The translations under genes were made by a program, and so were the position numbers. From positions 1 to 64,000 of the forward strand of contig JAUJFZ010000001.1 in assembly GCA_030441535.1 (NCBI GenBank): a DNA stretch of 64,000 nucleotides, given 5' to 3'. The DNA is from Betaproteobacteria bacterium LSUCC0117. Lineage in GTDB: Bacteria; Pseudomonadota; Gammaproteobacteria; Burkholderiales; Burkholderiaceae_C. This document shows, in pieces, positions 44,997 to 53,955 of the stretch; within the stretch, counting starts at the first letter, position 1, and the number at the start of each line of letters is the position of its first letter. The notes beneath the pieces are model-generated. The model searched no databases and was not told where the DNA came from. It saw only the letters and a program-made list of their open reading frames with translations.

Positions 44997-46307
44997 ATGA
45001 AAAAAATACTCTATTTAGTCCATTGTGTAGACACGGAGGGGCCGATGTCTGAAACGCTAGAGGCTACATTCGAGCGTTTAAAAAACGCGTTCGGAATAGA
45101 TTTAGATCCTAGTGTATCAAATTTAAGAAAATTACAAAATTCATCGATCTTGCTAAATGGCAATGAAGATGCGATTGCAGAGATGCTTCGACCTGATCTT
45201 CTAAAATACAATGAGTCCTGGTCTGAAGTAGAGGCGATGCTTGATAAAATCACATCAAAACGATTCCGTGAAAAGCATAAAGATGACTTCGGGCGTGGTT
45301 GGATTTACTCGTGGCATATTATGGACCACATAGGATATCTAAGCAATCCACGTCGGAAAATGATTGGTTTAGGTGCAATTTTCGAATATTACCGGAATTA
45401 TCTTTCAAAATTGGAGGAGAACAAATTTGATGAGTTAAATTGGCACTACCATCCTAAACCTATTGTACAGAATGACCTTGCTGCTGCCACATCATACGTA
45501 AACTCAACACCTGACCTTTACAATATACTCTGTGATCGATTAATCCGATTCAACTGGTTCCCAAGAGTCAATCGGCCGGGATTTCACGTTGAACGACCAG
45601 ATATACACCTATTTTTAGAACAATGGATACCATTCGATTATGCAAATCAGTATTACGAGTATGAGGAAGGTCAGCCCGATTTTAAAAACGGACGGTTCGG
45701 TGACTGGCGGTTTGCAAGTTCAAGTTGGCGTGGATACCATCCAGCGCATAATGATTATCAAGCTAAAGGCAGTTGTAGGAGGATGATTTTTCGCTGTTTA
45801 AATATGGGTTCCCGACTTAGACTTCTCAGGAAGGAGCATGTTGAACAAGCCTTTAATGAAGCAGAAGAGACTGGAGCTGCTATCTTGGCTTTTTCAAACC
45901 ACGATTACCGAGACATGTCAAGCGATGTTGAAGTAGTACATGAAATGGTAAGCAGTGCTAAATCGAGATATTCCGACGTGCTCGTATTAAATTCATCCGC
46001 AGCGCAAGCAGCCATTGCTCTGCAACAGCAATCTGATTCCTCGCCAGTCGAATTTTCTCTGACTTTAAAGGAGAACATTTTAGTCGTGAAGTTAAACAGT
46101 GGAGAACTTTTCGGGGCGCAACCTTTTTTAGCAATAAAGGATAGGACAGATTGTTATTATCATGATAATTTTGATATTCACGAATATAAATCTTCTTGGA
46201 GTTACGTATTCGATGAGCAGACGATAAGATTGGATAGGGTGGCAGAAATCGCGGTCGCTGCTAACTCAGTGGACGGAAGCCAATGCATAAAAAGGATAAA
46301 GTTATGA
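44997..46307 (+). CDS. NodB-like (polysaccharide-deacetylase-superfamily) protein, divergent
   Basis: A 436-aa protein I do not recognise with certainty. Its pattern is that of the NodB superfamily: an Asp-rich start HCVDTEG (D12, E14), a metal-type HYH in NWHYHPKP (H150, H152), RPGFH near 194, and SNHDYRD (H302, D303) late in the barrel. A C-terminal beta-rich part of about 100 residues follows. If active it could remove an N- or O-acetyl group from an intermediate. Its place between the oxidoreductase and the CMP-sugar synthetase suggests a pathway role. Confidence 0.5.
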   Translation: MKKILYLVHCVDTEGPMSETLEATFERLKNAFGIDLDPSVSNLRKLQNSSILLNGNEDAIAEMLRPDLLKYNESWSEVEAMLDKITSKRFREKHKDDFGRGWIYSWHIMDHIGYLSNPRRKMIGLGAIFEYYRNYLSKLEENKFDELNWHYHPKPIVQNDLAAATSYVNSTPDLYNILCDRLIRFNWFPRVNRPGFHVERPDIHLFLEQWIPFDYANQYYEYEEGQPDFKNGRFGDWRFASSSWRGYHPAHNDYQAKGSCRRMIFRCLNMGSRLRLLRKEHVEQAFNEAEETGAAILAFSNHDYRDMSSDVEVVHEMVSSAKSRYSDVLVLNSSAAQAAIALQQQSDSSPVEFSLTLKENILVVKLNSGELFGAQPFLAIKDRTDCYYHDNFDIHEYKSSWSYVFDEQTIRLDRVAEIAVAANSVDGSQCIKRIKL

Positions 46308-46993
46308 CCGCGCGGATCGCATTTACGTTCGCTCGTGGTGGCTCTAAGGGTTTACCTAATAAGAATATTTTGAAACTGGATGGAATTCCGCTCATAGCGC
46401 GGGCGGTAACACAAGCCCTCGAGACGGGGCTTTTTGAGCATGTGGTCGTATCAACCGATAGCGAAGAAATCGCTTCTATAGCAGAGGCTTACGGCGCATA
46501 CGTGCCTTTTCTAAGACCGTCGGAGCTTGCACAGGACCAGTCGATCGAATGGCTCTCTTGGAGGCATGCTGTTCAATTTATGAAGTGCTCCGGATACGAC
46601 TTTCGAACATTTGCCAGTATACCCACAACTTCACCGCTTCGGCGTGTCGATGATATTCGAAGGACCGTAGAGAAATACGAAACCGAAGATTTCGATGTCG
46701 TGACCTGTGTGACAGAATCCAATCGTAATCCTTATTTTAATATGGTTGAAATGCAAGAAGATAGATCCTTTAAAAGGGTTATCGACACAAAGTATTCCAA
46801 CCGACAGCTCATCCCTAAAACATATGATATGTGCACTATCGCGACGGTAACAAGCTCTGAATACATTGAAAATAATAATAGTATTTTTGATGGTAGATTA
46901 GGTTGCAATGTTGTCGATCGTGAGAGATCATTGGATATTGATGACGCGTTCGATTTCAAACTGGCGCAGATTCTTTACAAAAATGAAAAATAG
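46304..46993 (+). CDS. CMP-nonulosonate cytidylyltransferase (NeuA/LegF/PtmB type)
   Basis: A 229-aa enzyme with FTFARGGSKGLPNKNI, VVSTDSEEIASIA, and the substrate-loop motif PTTSPLRRVDDI. It would activate the product of the NeuB/LegI-type synthase with CTP. It differs from the pseF product (KGLPNKNI against KRIPRKNI), supporting a different sugar. The ATG at 46304 overlaps the previous stop; an upstream in-frame ATG at 46283 lies inside the preceding gene. Confidence 0.87.
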   Translation: MTARIAFTFARGGSKGLPNKNILKLDGIPLIARAVTQALETGLFEHVVVSTDSEEIASIAEAYGAYVPFLRPSELAQDQSIEWLSWRHAVQFMKCSGYDFRTFASIPTTSPLRRVDDIRRTVEKYETEDFDVVTCVTESNRNPYFNMVEMQEDRSFKRVIDTKYSNRQLIPKTYDMCTIATVTSSEYIENNNSIFDGRLGCNVVDRERSLDIDDAFDFKLAQILYKNEK

Positions 46994-47756
46994 TAAATCT
47001 GTCATCCTATTTGGTGGGAGGGGTTTGATTGGGTCCTGTATTTTAGAGTTATTAACAGCTGCGGAAAATATCGAGCGCGTAGTAAGTGTTGATTTAAAGG
47101 AAAATGAAGATGATTCGTTCCCGTCGAACCATTATGTAAATGGTACTCATGTAGAACACCAGCGAATTGACGTTACCAATGAGGAAATGTTGAATGAATA
47201 CTTTTATAAACTAAAAAATGATTATGCTAACACGCACAATACGGTTATCAATGCAACTTATCCACGACCTTCGCATTGGGGAAAACCGATTAATCAGATT
47301 TCAATGTTAGAATTTAATAATTCCTTTGCAGCGGCGTTGGGATCTTTTTTTCTGATTGCCCGTGCAACAGGTGATTATTTTGTAGATCGAAATATAGAAG
47401 GTACGCACATAGGTTTTTCATCAATATATGGAACTATGGCGCCTCGCTTCGAGGTATACGAGGGAACAAATATGAATATGCCTGTAGAGTATGCAGGTAT
47501 AAAAGGAGCGATAAACCAAATAAATAGATATTTTGCGAGTTATTATAAAACTAAAGGAATAACATACAACTTGATTTCTCCTGGCGGTGTCTACAATAAT
47601 CAAGATCCAATATTTGTAGAAAATTATGAAAAATATACGGGGAGAGTCGGAATGATAAGCGGACAGGACGTTGCTCAAGCGGTGCTTGGATTGCTAAATT
47701 CAAGTAAGGCAATTACTGGACAAAATATTATTGTAGATGATGGATATAGTTTATGA
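46983..47756 (+). CDS. PtmA-like short-chain dehydrogenase/reductase
   Basis: A 257-aa SDR. GGRGLIGSCILELL binds NAD(P), SSIYG and the catalytic pair in VEYAGIKGAINQ are intact, and SPGGVYNNQDPIFV with IVDDGYSL ends the fold. An SDR next to a CMP-sugar synthetase mirrors ptmA-ptmB of Campylobacter legionaminate loci. I chose the ATG at 46983, which overlaps the previous gene by 11 bp; longer readings run back through that gene. Its substrate is unknown. Confidence 0.8.
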   Translation: MKNSKSVILFGGRGLIGSCILELLTAAENIERVVSVDLKENEDDSFPSNHYVNGTHVEHQRIDVTNEEMLNEYFYKLKNDYANTHNTVINATYPRPSHWGKPINQISMLEFNNSFAAALGSFFLIARATGDYFVDRNIEGTHIGFSSIYGTMAPRFEVYEGTNMNMPVEYAGIKGAINQINRYFASYYKTKGITYNLISPGGVYNNQDPIFVENYEKYTGRVGMISGQDVAQAVLGLLNSSKAITGQNIIVDDGYSL

Positions 47757-48559
47757 AAAATACAAATAATATTTACAAGCATAAGAATTATTGGGGTAAA
47801 GAGTATTTTGAATATTGGCGGGCTAGAACAGCAGAAGCGGAGCTAGAAGGTGAAATATCATCATTAATTGAAACCGATGCGAAAACACCCAAGTCGTCTT
47901 CCTACGAGGAGCTAATAAGCCTATTAAACATCTGTGAAAATGAAAGAGTGCTGGAAGCCGGGTGCGGATTTGGTCGAAGTATAAGATACCTCGCGGAAAG
48001 GTGTCTCTCATTAACCTGCGTTGATATCTCAGATGAGATGATAACGCAGGCGAAAATTGATTATGGATCGTTGGAAAATGTGAATTTCCATGTGGCAGCA
48101 GTTGAAGAGACGAAGCTCGAAGATCGTTCTGTCGATAAGATTGTATGTTACGGTGTTTTCGAGGCTGTTCTGCAAGAAATGGCGCTACGAGAATTCGAGA
48201 GGATCATAGAACTCAACGGCAAGTTACTCCTTACGGGAAAAAATTATAATTATACATACAATGATGAAGAGGCATGGACAGCTGAGCTAAACGCAAGACA
48301 AAAAGGTCACCCAAATTATTTTACATATTATAGTGAAATGTTAGATCTGCTCGCCAATCTCGGTTTTATTGTTACTGAGGAGAGATTTTTTGTAACTAGA
48401 AAAAATATGGCTGAGAATGTATACGTCACAACGCGACCTGCAGAATTTTATTACTATGCAGCTATTTTTCAAAAGACCCAAAGTTACATAATAAAAACAG
48501 ATATCACGATCTCATCGAGTCACTCGAAGAGATACAGTGAGAATGACGAGAAAAAATGA
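47753..48559 (+). CDS. Class I SAM-dependent methyltransferase
   Basis: A 268-aa protein with the SAM-binding loop VLEAGCGFGRSIRYLAE near residue 66, the acidic CVDISDEMI loop, and KIVCYGVFEAVLQE. It is similar to small-molecule and sugar methyltransferases. It overlaps both neighbours by ATGA junctions, tying it to the ulosonate block and the following transferase. Probable role: methylation of a sugar hydroxyl or amide. Confidence 0.72.
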   Translation: MKNTNNIYKHKNYWGKEYFEYWRARTAEAELEGEISSLIETDAKTPKSSSYEELISLLNICENERVLEAGCGFGRSIRYLAERCLSLTCVDISDEMITQAKIDYGSLENVNFHVAAVEETKLEDRSVDKIVCYGVFEAVLQEMALREFERIIELNGKLLLTGKNYNYTYNDEEAWTAELNARQKGHPNYFTYYSEMLDLLANLGFIVTEERFFVTRKNMAENVYVTTRPAEFYYYAAIFQKTQSYIIKTDITISSSHSKRYSENDEKK

Positions 48560-50043
48560 GGCGTGTGTCAAAAGTTGGAAATATATGCTTTCAGATCGTT
48601 TACGATAATTACTACTCTATATTACTTTTTAAAATTGCGCTATCACTTCTTAGTGATAAAAGTAAGCTGTTTTATGTGTGCTCTAGGTCCTCCAATGACG
48701 CGATTGGTTTCTTTACGATTAAAAGTTTAATACTTCGTTCGACTTTTTTCATCGGATTGGTGCGAGCTAGATTTTTAAAAAAATTAACATTACGTCTTAG
48801 TGGTTATAAATCAAAATCGCTTCACAATTTATTCCTCTTCCCAATATATCTGATATATGGTGTTATTTATTACATTCATATTAATGTGATTTATAAAGGA
48901 CGAGTCGCCGAATATACAATAATGGATGTTAAGGTAGGTGATTTATTAATTGATTCATTTATTAGATTTCGTCCAGCCAAACGACTGAACAGTAGATCTA
49001 TATTTGTAGTACTGTTATTGTCCCAGACGGCTTACGACATTAAATATTTAAGGCGATTCTTCACGTCTAATCATATAAAGATTTATTGCTCCTCTTATGC
49101 AAGCTACTTAAATCATGGCTTGCCAGTTAGAATCGCTCTTCAACTAGGTATTAAGGTAATAACATTTGGATCATTAAACAAATTCGCAAATGAATTATCG
49201 CCAAGATATCCATTTCATTCCTTAAACAGATCTACGGTTTCCAGGCGAGAAGATCTGACTGCGAAAGCGTTAGAAAATGCGCGCGAACAGATTGAGTCCC
49301 GTTTATTTAGAGCTGATATGAGGGACATGCCTTATATGAAATATATGCCGATCAATCAAGTTCCTTCAGAGATTACCTATTTGGATCTGACGGACGCTGT
49401 GGTCATTTTTCTGCATGATTTCACAGATAGTTATCATATTTATGATAATTTGATTTATGAGTGCTTTTGGGATTGGGCAATCGACACCATTGACTGTCTA
49501 ATCGATTCTAATGTTAAGTTTTTTTTGAAACCACACCCAAATCAAAATGAATATTCAGAAGACATTTTCAAACAATTAGATTGTCGATATAAGACTGCGA
49601 TAACAGTACTTAGTAAAGACTACACGACAAGCGTAATAGCAAATGGGAATATCCGGTGCGGAATAACAGTTTACGGGACAGTTGCGCATGAACTGGCTTA
49701 TCTCGGAGTCCCTACGCTGATTGCCGCATACGGTCAGCCCTACATAGACTTTCGATTTGCAATTAACTTTAATAATAAAAATGATTATCGTAGCCGATTA
49801 CGAAGTACTGATCATATTGCTCGCTCATATGATTCTCATATCTTTCGTTATGATGCTCTTCGCTACTACATAGCTTCTGATCAGTTTGCGTCGGTAGAGG
49901 AGAAAACACGATTTCTACATGTTTGGCAGTTCTTTTCAATGTCTTATTCTTCAGACAAACAATTACTAAACTCAGCGTTAGACGAACTCGACAGTCTCTT
50001 GAATTGCGAGTCGTGGAACGCATTGCAGGAGCGCATTACTTGA
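48556..50043 (+). CDS. Putative CMP-ulosonate glycosyltransferase (capsule-synthesis GT-B type)
   Basis: A 495-aa protein with a basic, partly hydrophobic N-terminal third. The C-terminal half has FFLKPHPNQNEY (H327) and GTVAHELAYLGVPTLIA (374-390). These KPHP and GTxxxExxxxGxP motifs recur in Capsule_synth/KpsC-KpsS-type transferases that use CMP-Kdo and in related surface-polysaccharide enzymes. It immediately follows the ulosonate activation genes, so transfer of a CMP-activated acid is the best guess. The exact family is uncertain. Confidence 0.55.
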   Translation: MRRVSKVGNICFQIVYDNYYSILLFKIALSLLSDKSKLFYVCSRSSNDAIGFFTIKSLILRSTFFIGLVRARFLKKLTLRLSGYKSKSLHNLFLFPIYLIYGVIYYIHINVIYKGRVAEYTIMDVKVGDLLIDSFIRFRPAKRLNSRSIFVVLLLSQTAYDIKYLRRFFTSNHIKIYCSSYASYLNHGLPVRIALQLGIKVITFGSLNKFANELSPRYPFHSLNRSTVSRREDLTAKALENAREQIESRLFRADMRDMPYMKYMPINQVPSEITYLDLTDAVVIFLHDFTDSYHIYDNLIYECFWDWAIDTIDCLIDSNVKFFLKPHPNQNEYSEDIFKQLDCRYKTAITVLSKDYTTSVIANGNIRCGITVYGTVAHELAYLGVPTLIAAYGQPYIDFRFAINFNNKNDYRSRLRSTDHIARSYDSHIFRYDALRYYIASDQFASVEEKTRFLHVWQFFSMSYSSDKQLLNSALDELDSLLNCESWNALQERIT

Positions 50044-50101
50044 ACATGCCCCCGTTGTTGTGTAACTTGGTATCTTATTGTAGAAAAGAGGGGTCCGAAA
50101 C

Positions 50102-51004
50102 ATGAGTGTAGCGCCAATAGTGCTTTTTGCATATAAGCGAGAAGAGCATTTAAGGCTGTGCGTCGACTCACTTCTTGCCAATGATCTAGCTTCCAAGTCG
50201 GAACTGATTGTCTATTGCGATCAAGCCGCTAACGATAATGATAATGATTCTGTATTAGCGGTAAGACGATATGCTCATCAAATAAATGGTTTCAAGTCGG
50301 TGACAGTTATATTGCGTTCAGTTAACTTAGGCCTGTCTCGCAGCATTATTTCAGGTGTAACGGAAACGTTAAAATATTACAGTAGCGTTATAGTGATAGA
50401 GGATGATCTTGTGGTCTCCCGTCATTTTTTGAAATTTATGAATGATGGCTTGCAGAAATACCAGGATGAGGAACGCGTTATATCTATCCATGGTTATGTG
50501 TATCCTACCGGCGATAATCTACCGAGTACGTTTTTCTTAAGAGGTGCAGATTGTTGGGGGTGGGCAACATGGTCGCGCGCATGGACAACTTTTAATGAAA
50601 ATGGCGCCTTTCTTCTCGAGCAGATAAGGGCTCGTCGGTTGTCTGGATTATTTGACTTCAATGGAACCGGCCCTTTTCTAAAGATGTTAAGGAGGCAAAG
50701 TGCTGGACTGAACGATTCGTGGGCTATAAGATGGTATGCATCAGCGTTTCTCGCCGATAAATTAACGCTTTACCCTGGTGTATCCCTCGTTACCAATATT
50801 GGGATGGACGGAAGTGGGACGCACTGTCCAGAGAGCCGAGTTTTCGAAGCAGCGTTAGCTAAGGAGCCGATAGAGATTAGTGATATAGCGATAATAGATG
50901 CAAATTCCGCTCGAGCTTCATTTGAAGCTTATTTTCGTAGAAATAAAGTGGGTATTTTCGAAAAGTGTTATCGTTTAATAATGAATAAATATAAGCGGAA
51001 ATAA
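50102..51004 (+). CDS. Family 2-like glycosyltransferase
   Basis: A 300-aa GT-A enzyme. PIVLFAYKREEHLRLCVDSL opens the nucleotide-binding fold, VIVIEDDLVVSRHFL carries the acidic metal-binding motif (about 100-102), and GWATWSRAW is seen in GNT-I-like and related sugar transferases. GAGGGG lies 9 bp before the ATG. The donor is not predictable. The next gene begins directly after its stop. Confidence 0.75.
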   Translation: MSVAPIVLFAYKREEHLRLCVDSLLANDLASKSELIVYCDQAANDNDNDSVLAVRRYAHQINGFKSVTVILRSVNLGLSRSIISGVTETLKYYSSVIVIEDDLVVSRHFLKFMNDGLQKYQDEERVISIHGYVYPTGDNLPSTFFLRGADCWGWATWSRAWTTFNENGAFLLEQIRARRLSGLFDFNGTGPFLKMLRRQSAGLNDSWAIRWYASAFLADKLTLYPGVSLVTNIGMDGSGTHCPESRVFEAALAKEPIEISDIAIIDANSARASFEAYFRRNKVGIFEKCYRLIMNKYKRK

Positions 51005-51823
51005 ATGAAAAAGATTCGAATTTTTCTCAAATCTATCATCCCTCCTATAATCAACAATTATATTAAAAAATTGGGTCTGGGTATTGTTCGGTTCGAGGGT
51101 GACTACAAGAGTTGGATTGATGCAAGTGAACGCTGCGAGGGTTACGATTCCGAAGAGATAGCGACCAAGGCTCTAAACGCGTCCTTACTAGTAAAATCAG
51201 GGGATTTCGCGGCTGAACGTGATACAGTATTATTTAGTGAAATACAATATTCATGGCCTGTAACTGCTGCACTCCTTTTGAGTGCGGCAAAAAATGGGGG
51301 AATGCTCTCTGTTATCGATATTGGTGGTGCATTCGGAAGCTCTTATTTTCAAAACATTAAATTTCTATCTCCTTTGGAGTCAGTTTCGTGGTCCATCATA
51401 GAGCAAGAAACCTTTGTATCGTTAGCTGAGCGGCGAGCGTTTAAGATCAAAAATGTGAATTTTTATGATAATCTCGACACTTGCCTTTTGGAAACCAGAC
51501 CTAAGATTGCACTTTTATCAAGTGTGCTGCAGTATATTCCTGAACCATACCATATGCTAGAAATCTTAGCGAAAGGGAATGTGGATATGATTGTAATTGA
51601 TAGGACGCCGTTCTCAGTTAATAATAGAAAAAAATTAAAAGTACAGAATGTGTCGAAATCAATATATAAAGGAAGTTATCCTTGTTGGTTTTTTGATGCA
51701 AGAGAATTAGAGGAGTTAATGAATAGATTAGGATACCTTTTGTTGGAGAAATTTGAGTCCGTTGATAACCTTTCACACGAAGCAGTTTGGCAAGGGATTA
51801 TCTTTACGAGGGTAGCTAAATGA
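51005..51823 (+). CDS. LIC12133-type putative methyltransferase
   Basis: A 272-aa protein. VIDIGGAFGSSYFQN (about 103-117) is the SAM-binding loop. Together with W-DA near SWIDASERCEGYD and the late FFDARELEELM it matches the polysaccharide-locus methyltransferase family first noted in Leptospira O-antigen clusters (LIC12133-like). It starts right at the previous stop and overlaps the next gene by 4 bp. A role in glycan methylation is likely. Confidence 0.72.
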   Translation: MKKIRIFLKSIIPPIINNYIKKLGLGIVRFEGDYKSWIDASERCEGYDSEEIATKALNASLLVKSGDFAAERDTVLFSEIQYSWPVTAALLLSAAKNGGMLSVIDIGGAFGSSYFQNIKFLSPLESVSWSIIEQETFVSLAERRAFKIKNVNFYDNLDTCLLETRPKIALLSSVLQYIPEPYHMLEILAKGNVDMIVIDRTPFSVNNRKKLKVQNVSKSIYKGSYPCWFFDARELEELMNRLGYLLLEKFESVDNLSHEAVWQGIIFTRVAK

Positions 51824-52806
51824 AGTCATTTTCTGGTAAAAGAATCCTTATCACGGGTGGCCTAGGATTTATAGGTTCAAATCTAGCGCGTGCACTAGTT
51901 AATGGCGGTGCTGAAGTAACTTTGGTTGATAGTCTTGTGCCAGAATATGGCGGAAACCTTTTTAACATAGACGATATTAAAAATCATGTGAAAGTGAATA
52001 TATCGGATGTTCGGGATCCATTTTCTATACAGTACCTAATCCGAGATAAAGAGTTCTTATTTAATCTAGCTGGTCAAACTAGTCACTTAGATTCTATGAT
52101 TCATCCGCAAAAAGATTTAGATATAAACGTGTCGGCACAATTATCGATTCTCGAGGCTTGTAGACAATTTAATCCCGATATTAGGATTATTTTTGCAAGT
52201 ACGCGACAAGTTTATGGAAAACCAAAATATCTACCAGTCGATGAACAGCATTCGATATCCCCTGTTGATGTTAACGGTATAAACAAAGTGGCAGGCGAAA
52301 CATACCACATGTTATATAATAGTATATACGGAATCAAGTCTACTGCTGTCAGACTCACGAATACTTACGGGCCGGGTATGCGAATTAAAGATAGTCGACA
52401 GACTTTCTTGGGAATTTGGGTTCGTAACATCCTCGAAAATAACAGTATTAAGGTATTCGGAGATGGAGCGCAACTTCGAGATTTTAATTATGTCGAAGAT
52501 TGTGTATCAGCTCTATTACTTCTCGCTGCATCTGAGAATGCTGCCGGTCGCATCTATAATCTCGGTTCCAACGAAGTTATCAGCTTGGAAGCATTGGCAA
52601 GGATGATGATCCACTCAGGATTTGGCGGTGCATATGAGCTGATCGCTTTCCCGCCCGAGCGAAAAGCGATCGACATTGGAGATTATTACAGTGATTTTAG
52701 TGCATTATCCAATGATTACGGGTGGAAACCAAAAGTTTCCCTTGATATAGGTTTATTGAAAACTCTCGAATATTATAAGAAATATAAAAATTATTATATT
52801 CAATAA
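51820..52806 (+). CDS. NAD-dependent nucleotide-sugar epimerase/dehydratase with altered YxxxK
   Basis: A 328-aa extended SDR. GGLGFIGSNLARAL binds NAD, ASTRQVYGKP holds the active-site Thr/Ser region, and DFNYVEDCVSALL is typical. Where most members have the catalytic Tyr of YxxxK, this reads VNGINK, placing Asn152 before Lys156. The same VDVNGINK pattern may be a subfamily trait. It might epimerise or decarboxylate a nucleotide sugar; the exact reaction is unknown. An aminotransferase gene follows after 45 bp. Confidence 0.7.
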   Translation: MKSFSGKRILITGGLGFIGSNLARALVNGGAEVTLVDSLVPEYGGNLFNIDDIKNHVKVNISDVRDPFSIQYLIRDKEFLFNLAGQTSHLDSMIHPQKDLDINVSAQLSILEACRQFNPDIRIIFASTRQVYGKPKYLPVDEQHSISPVDVNGINKVAGETYHMLYNSIYGIKSTAVRLTNTYGPGMRIKDSRQTFLGIWVRNILENNSIKVFGDGAQLRDFNYVEDCVSALLLLAASENAAGRIYNLGSNEVISLEALARMMIHSGFGGAYELIAFPPERKAIDIGDYYSDFSALSNDYGWKPKVSLDIGLLKTLEYYKKYKNYYIQ

Positions 52807-52851
52807 ATCCGTTCTATTAAATCTGATAAATATGACTATTGGGGTTAAAAA

Positions 52852-53955
52852 TTGATATTAATGAATGATTTCAAGGCTGAGCCAGATTCATTACGCCGTG
52901 CAATGCTGGACGCAGTGGAGCGAGTGTTTGATTCTGGATGGTATGTACTAGGTAATGAGGTGGTTAATTTTGAAAACAACTGGGCTTCAACGTGTGGCGC
53001 TGAATTTGCTGTCGGCACTGCCAATGGTATGGACGCTCTAGAAATAAGCTTACGCGCGTTGGGGATAGGTGAGGGGGACGAGGTAGTGACGACGTCAATG
53101 ACGGCGTTCGCAACAGTGCTATCGATATTACGTACTGGCGCTACCCCTGTGCTTGCGGATATTGATTTAAGTACAGGGCTTTTATGTATGGAAAGTGCAG
53201 CCCGCTGTATCAGTCGAAAGACAAAAGCAATTGTACTTGTGCATCTTTATGGACAGGTTCGGGCTATGGGGGCATGGTTGGCGTTCTGTGAATCTAATGG
53301 TGTTCACCTCGTCGAAGATTGTGCACAGGCGCACCTAGCTAAATCAGAGGGGCGAATGGCCGGAAGTTTCGGAATTATGGCTGCATTTAGCTTTTATCCA
53401 ACAAAGAACCTGGGAGCAGTCGGGGATGCAGGCTTGATAACGACAAGTTCAAAAGAACTTGCTGATAAAGCGAAACAGCTTCGTAATTATGGCCAAAGTA
53501 TTCGCTACCACCACCCTGTGGTGGGATTGAATAGTCGACTCGACGAAATACAGGCAGCAATCCTTTCTGTAAGACTAGGCACCCTATCAGAGTACACCAT
53601 CCGAAGACGAACAATAGCAAATTATTACGATGAACAGCTCACGAATCAGTTTGTGAGCAAGATGAGCGCTCCCGATGAGCCTAGTGCGCATGTATACCAT
53701 TTGTATATTTTGCAGACAGATTTTAGACAGCAACTGCAGGACCATCTACTGTCGCATGGCATACAGACGTTTATACATTATCCAATCCCAATCCATCATC
53801 AAAAACCATGTCTAACCTGCAGACGTGATCCAGAAGGATTAACGAATAGTGAGCGACACGCAGAAACATGCATCTCCATCCCATGCCATCCGCAGTTAAG
53901 TAGCGACGATTTACATTATATCGCTGAAACCATTAACTCATTCCAGGCAGAATAA
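52852..53955 (+). CDS. DegT/DnrJ/EryC1 sugar aminotransferase (FdtB/QdtB-like)
   Basis: A 367-aa PLP enzyme. NDFKAEPDSLRRAML and SGWYVLGNEV begin the fold, and the PLP lysine is K185 in FSFYPTKNLGAVGDAG, a loop typical of 3-aminotransferases acting on dTDP-3-keto-6-deoxy sugars. I chose the TTG start at 52852 because GGGG (52841-52844) is 7 bp upstream; an ATG at 52861 would be 16 bp away. No dTDP-glucose synthesis genes are in the window, so the keto-sugar supplier is unclear. Confidence 0.8.
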   Translation: MILMNDFKAEPDSLRRAMLDAVERVFDSGWYVLGNEVVNFENNWASTCGAEFAVGTANGMDALEISLRALGIGEGDEVVTTSMTAFATVLSILRTGATPVLADIDLSTGLLCMESAARCISRKTKAIVLVHLYGQVRAMGAWLAFCESNGVHLVEDCAQAHLAKSEGRMAGSFGIMAAFSFYPTKNLGAVGDAGLITTSSKELADKAKQLRNYGQSIRYHHPVVGLNSRLDEIQAAILSVRLGTLSEYTIRRRTIANYYDEQLTNQFVSKMSAPDEPSAHVYHLYILQTDFRQQLQDHLLSHGIQTFIHYPIPIHHQKPCLTCRRDPEGLTNSERHAETCISIPCHPQLSSDDLHYIAETINSFQAE

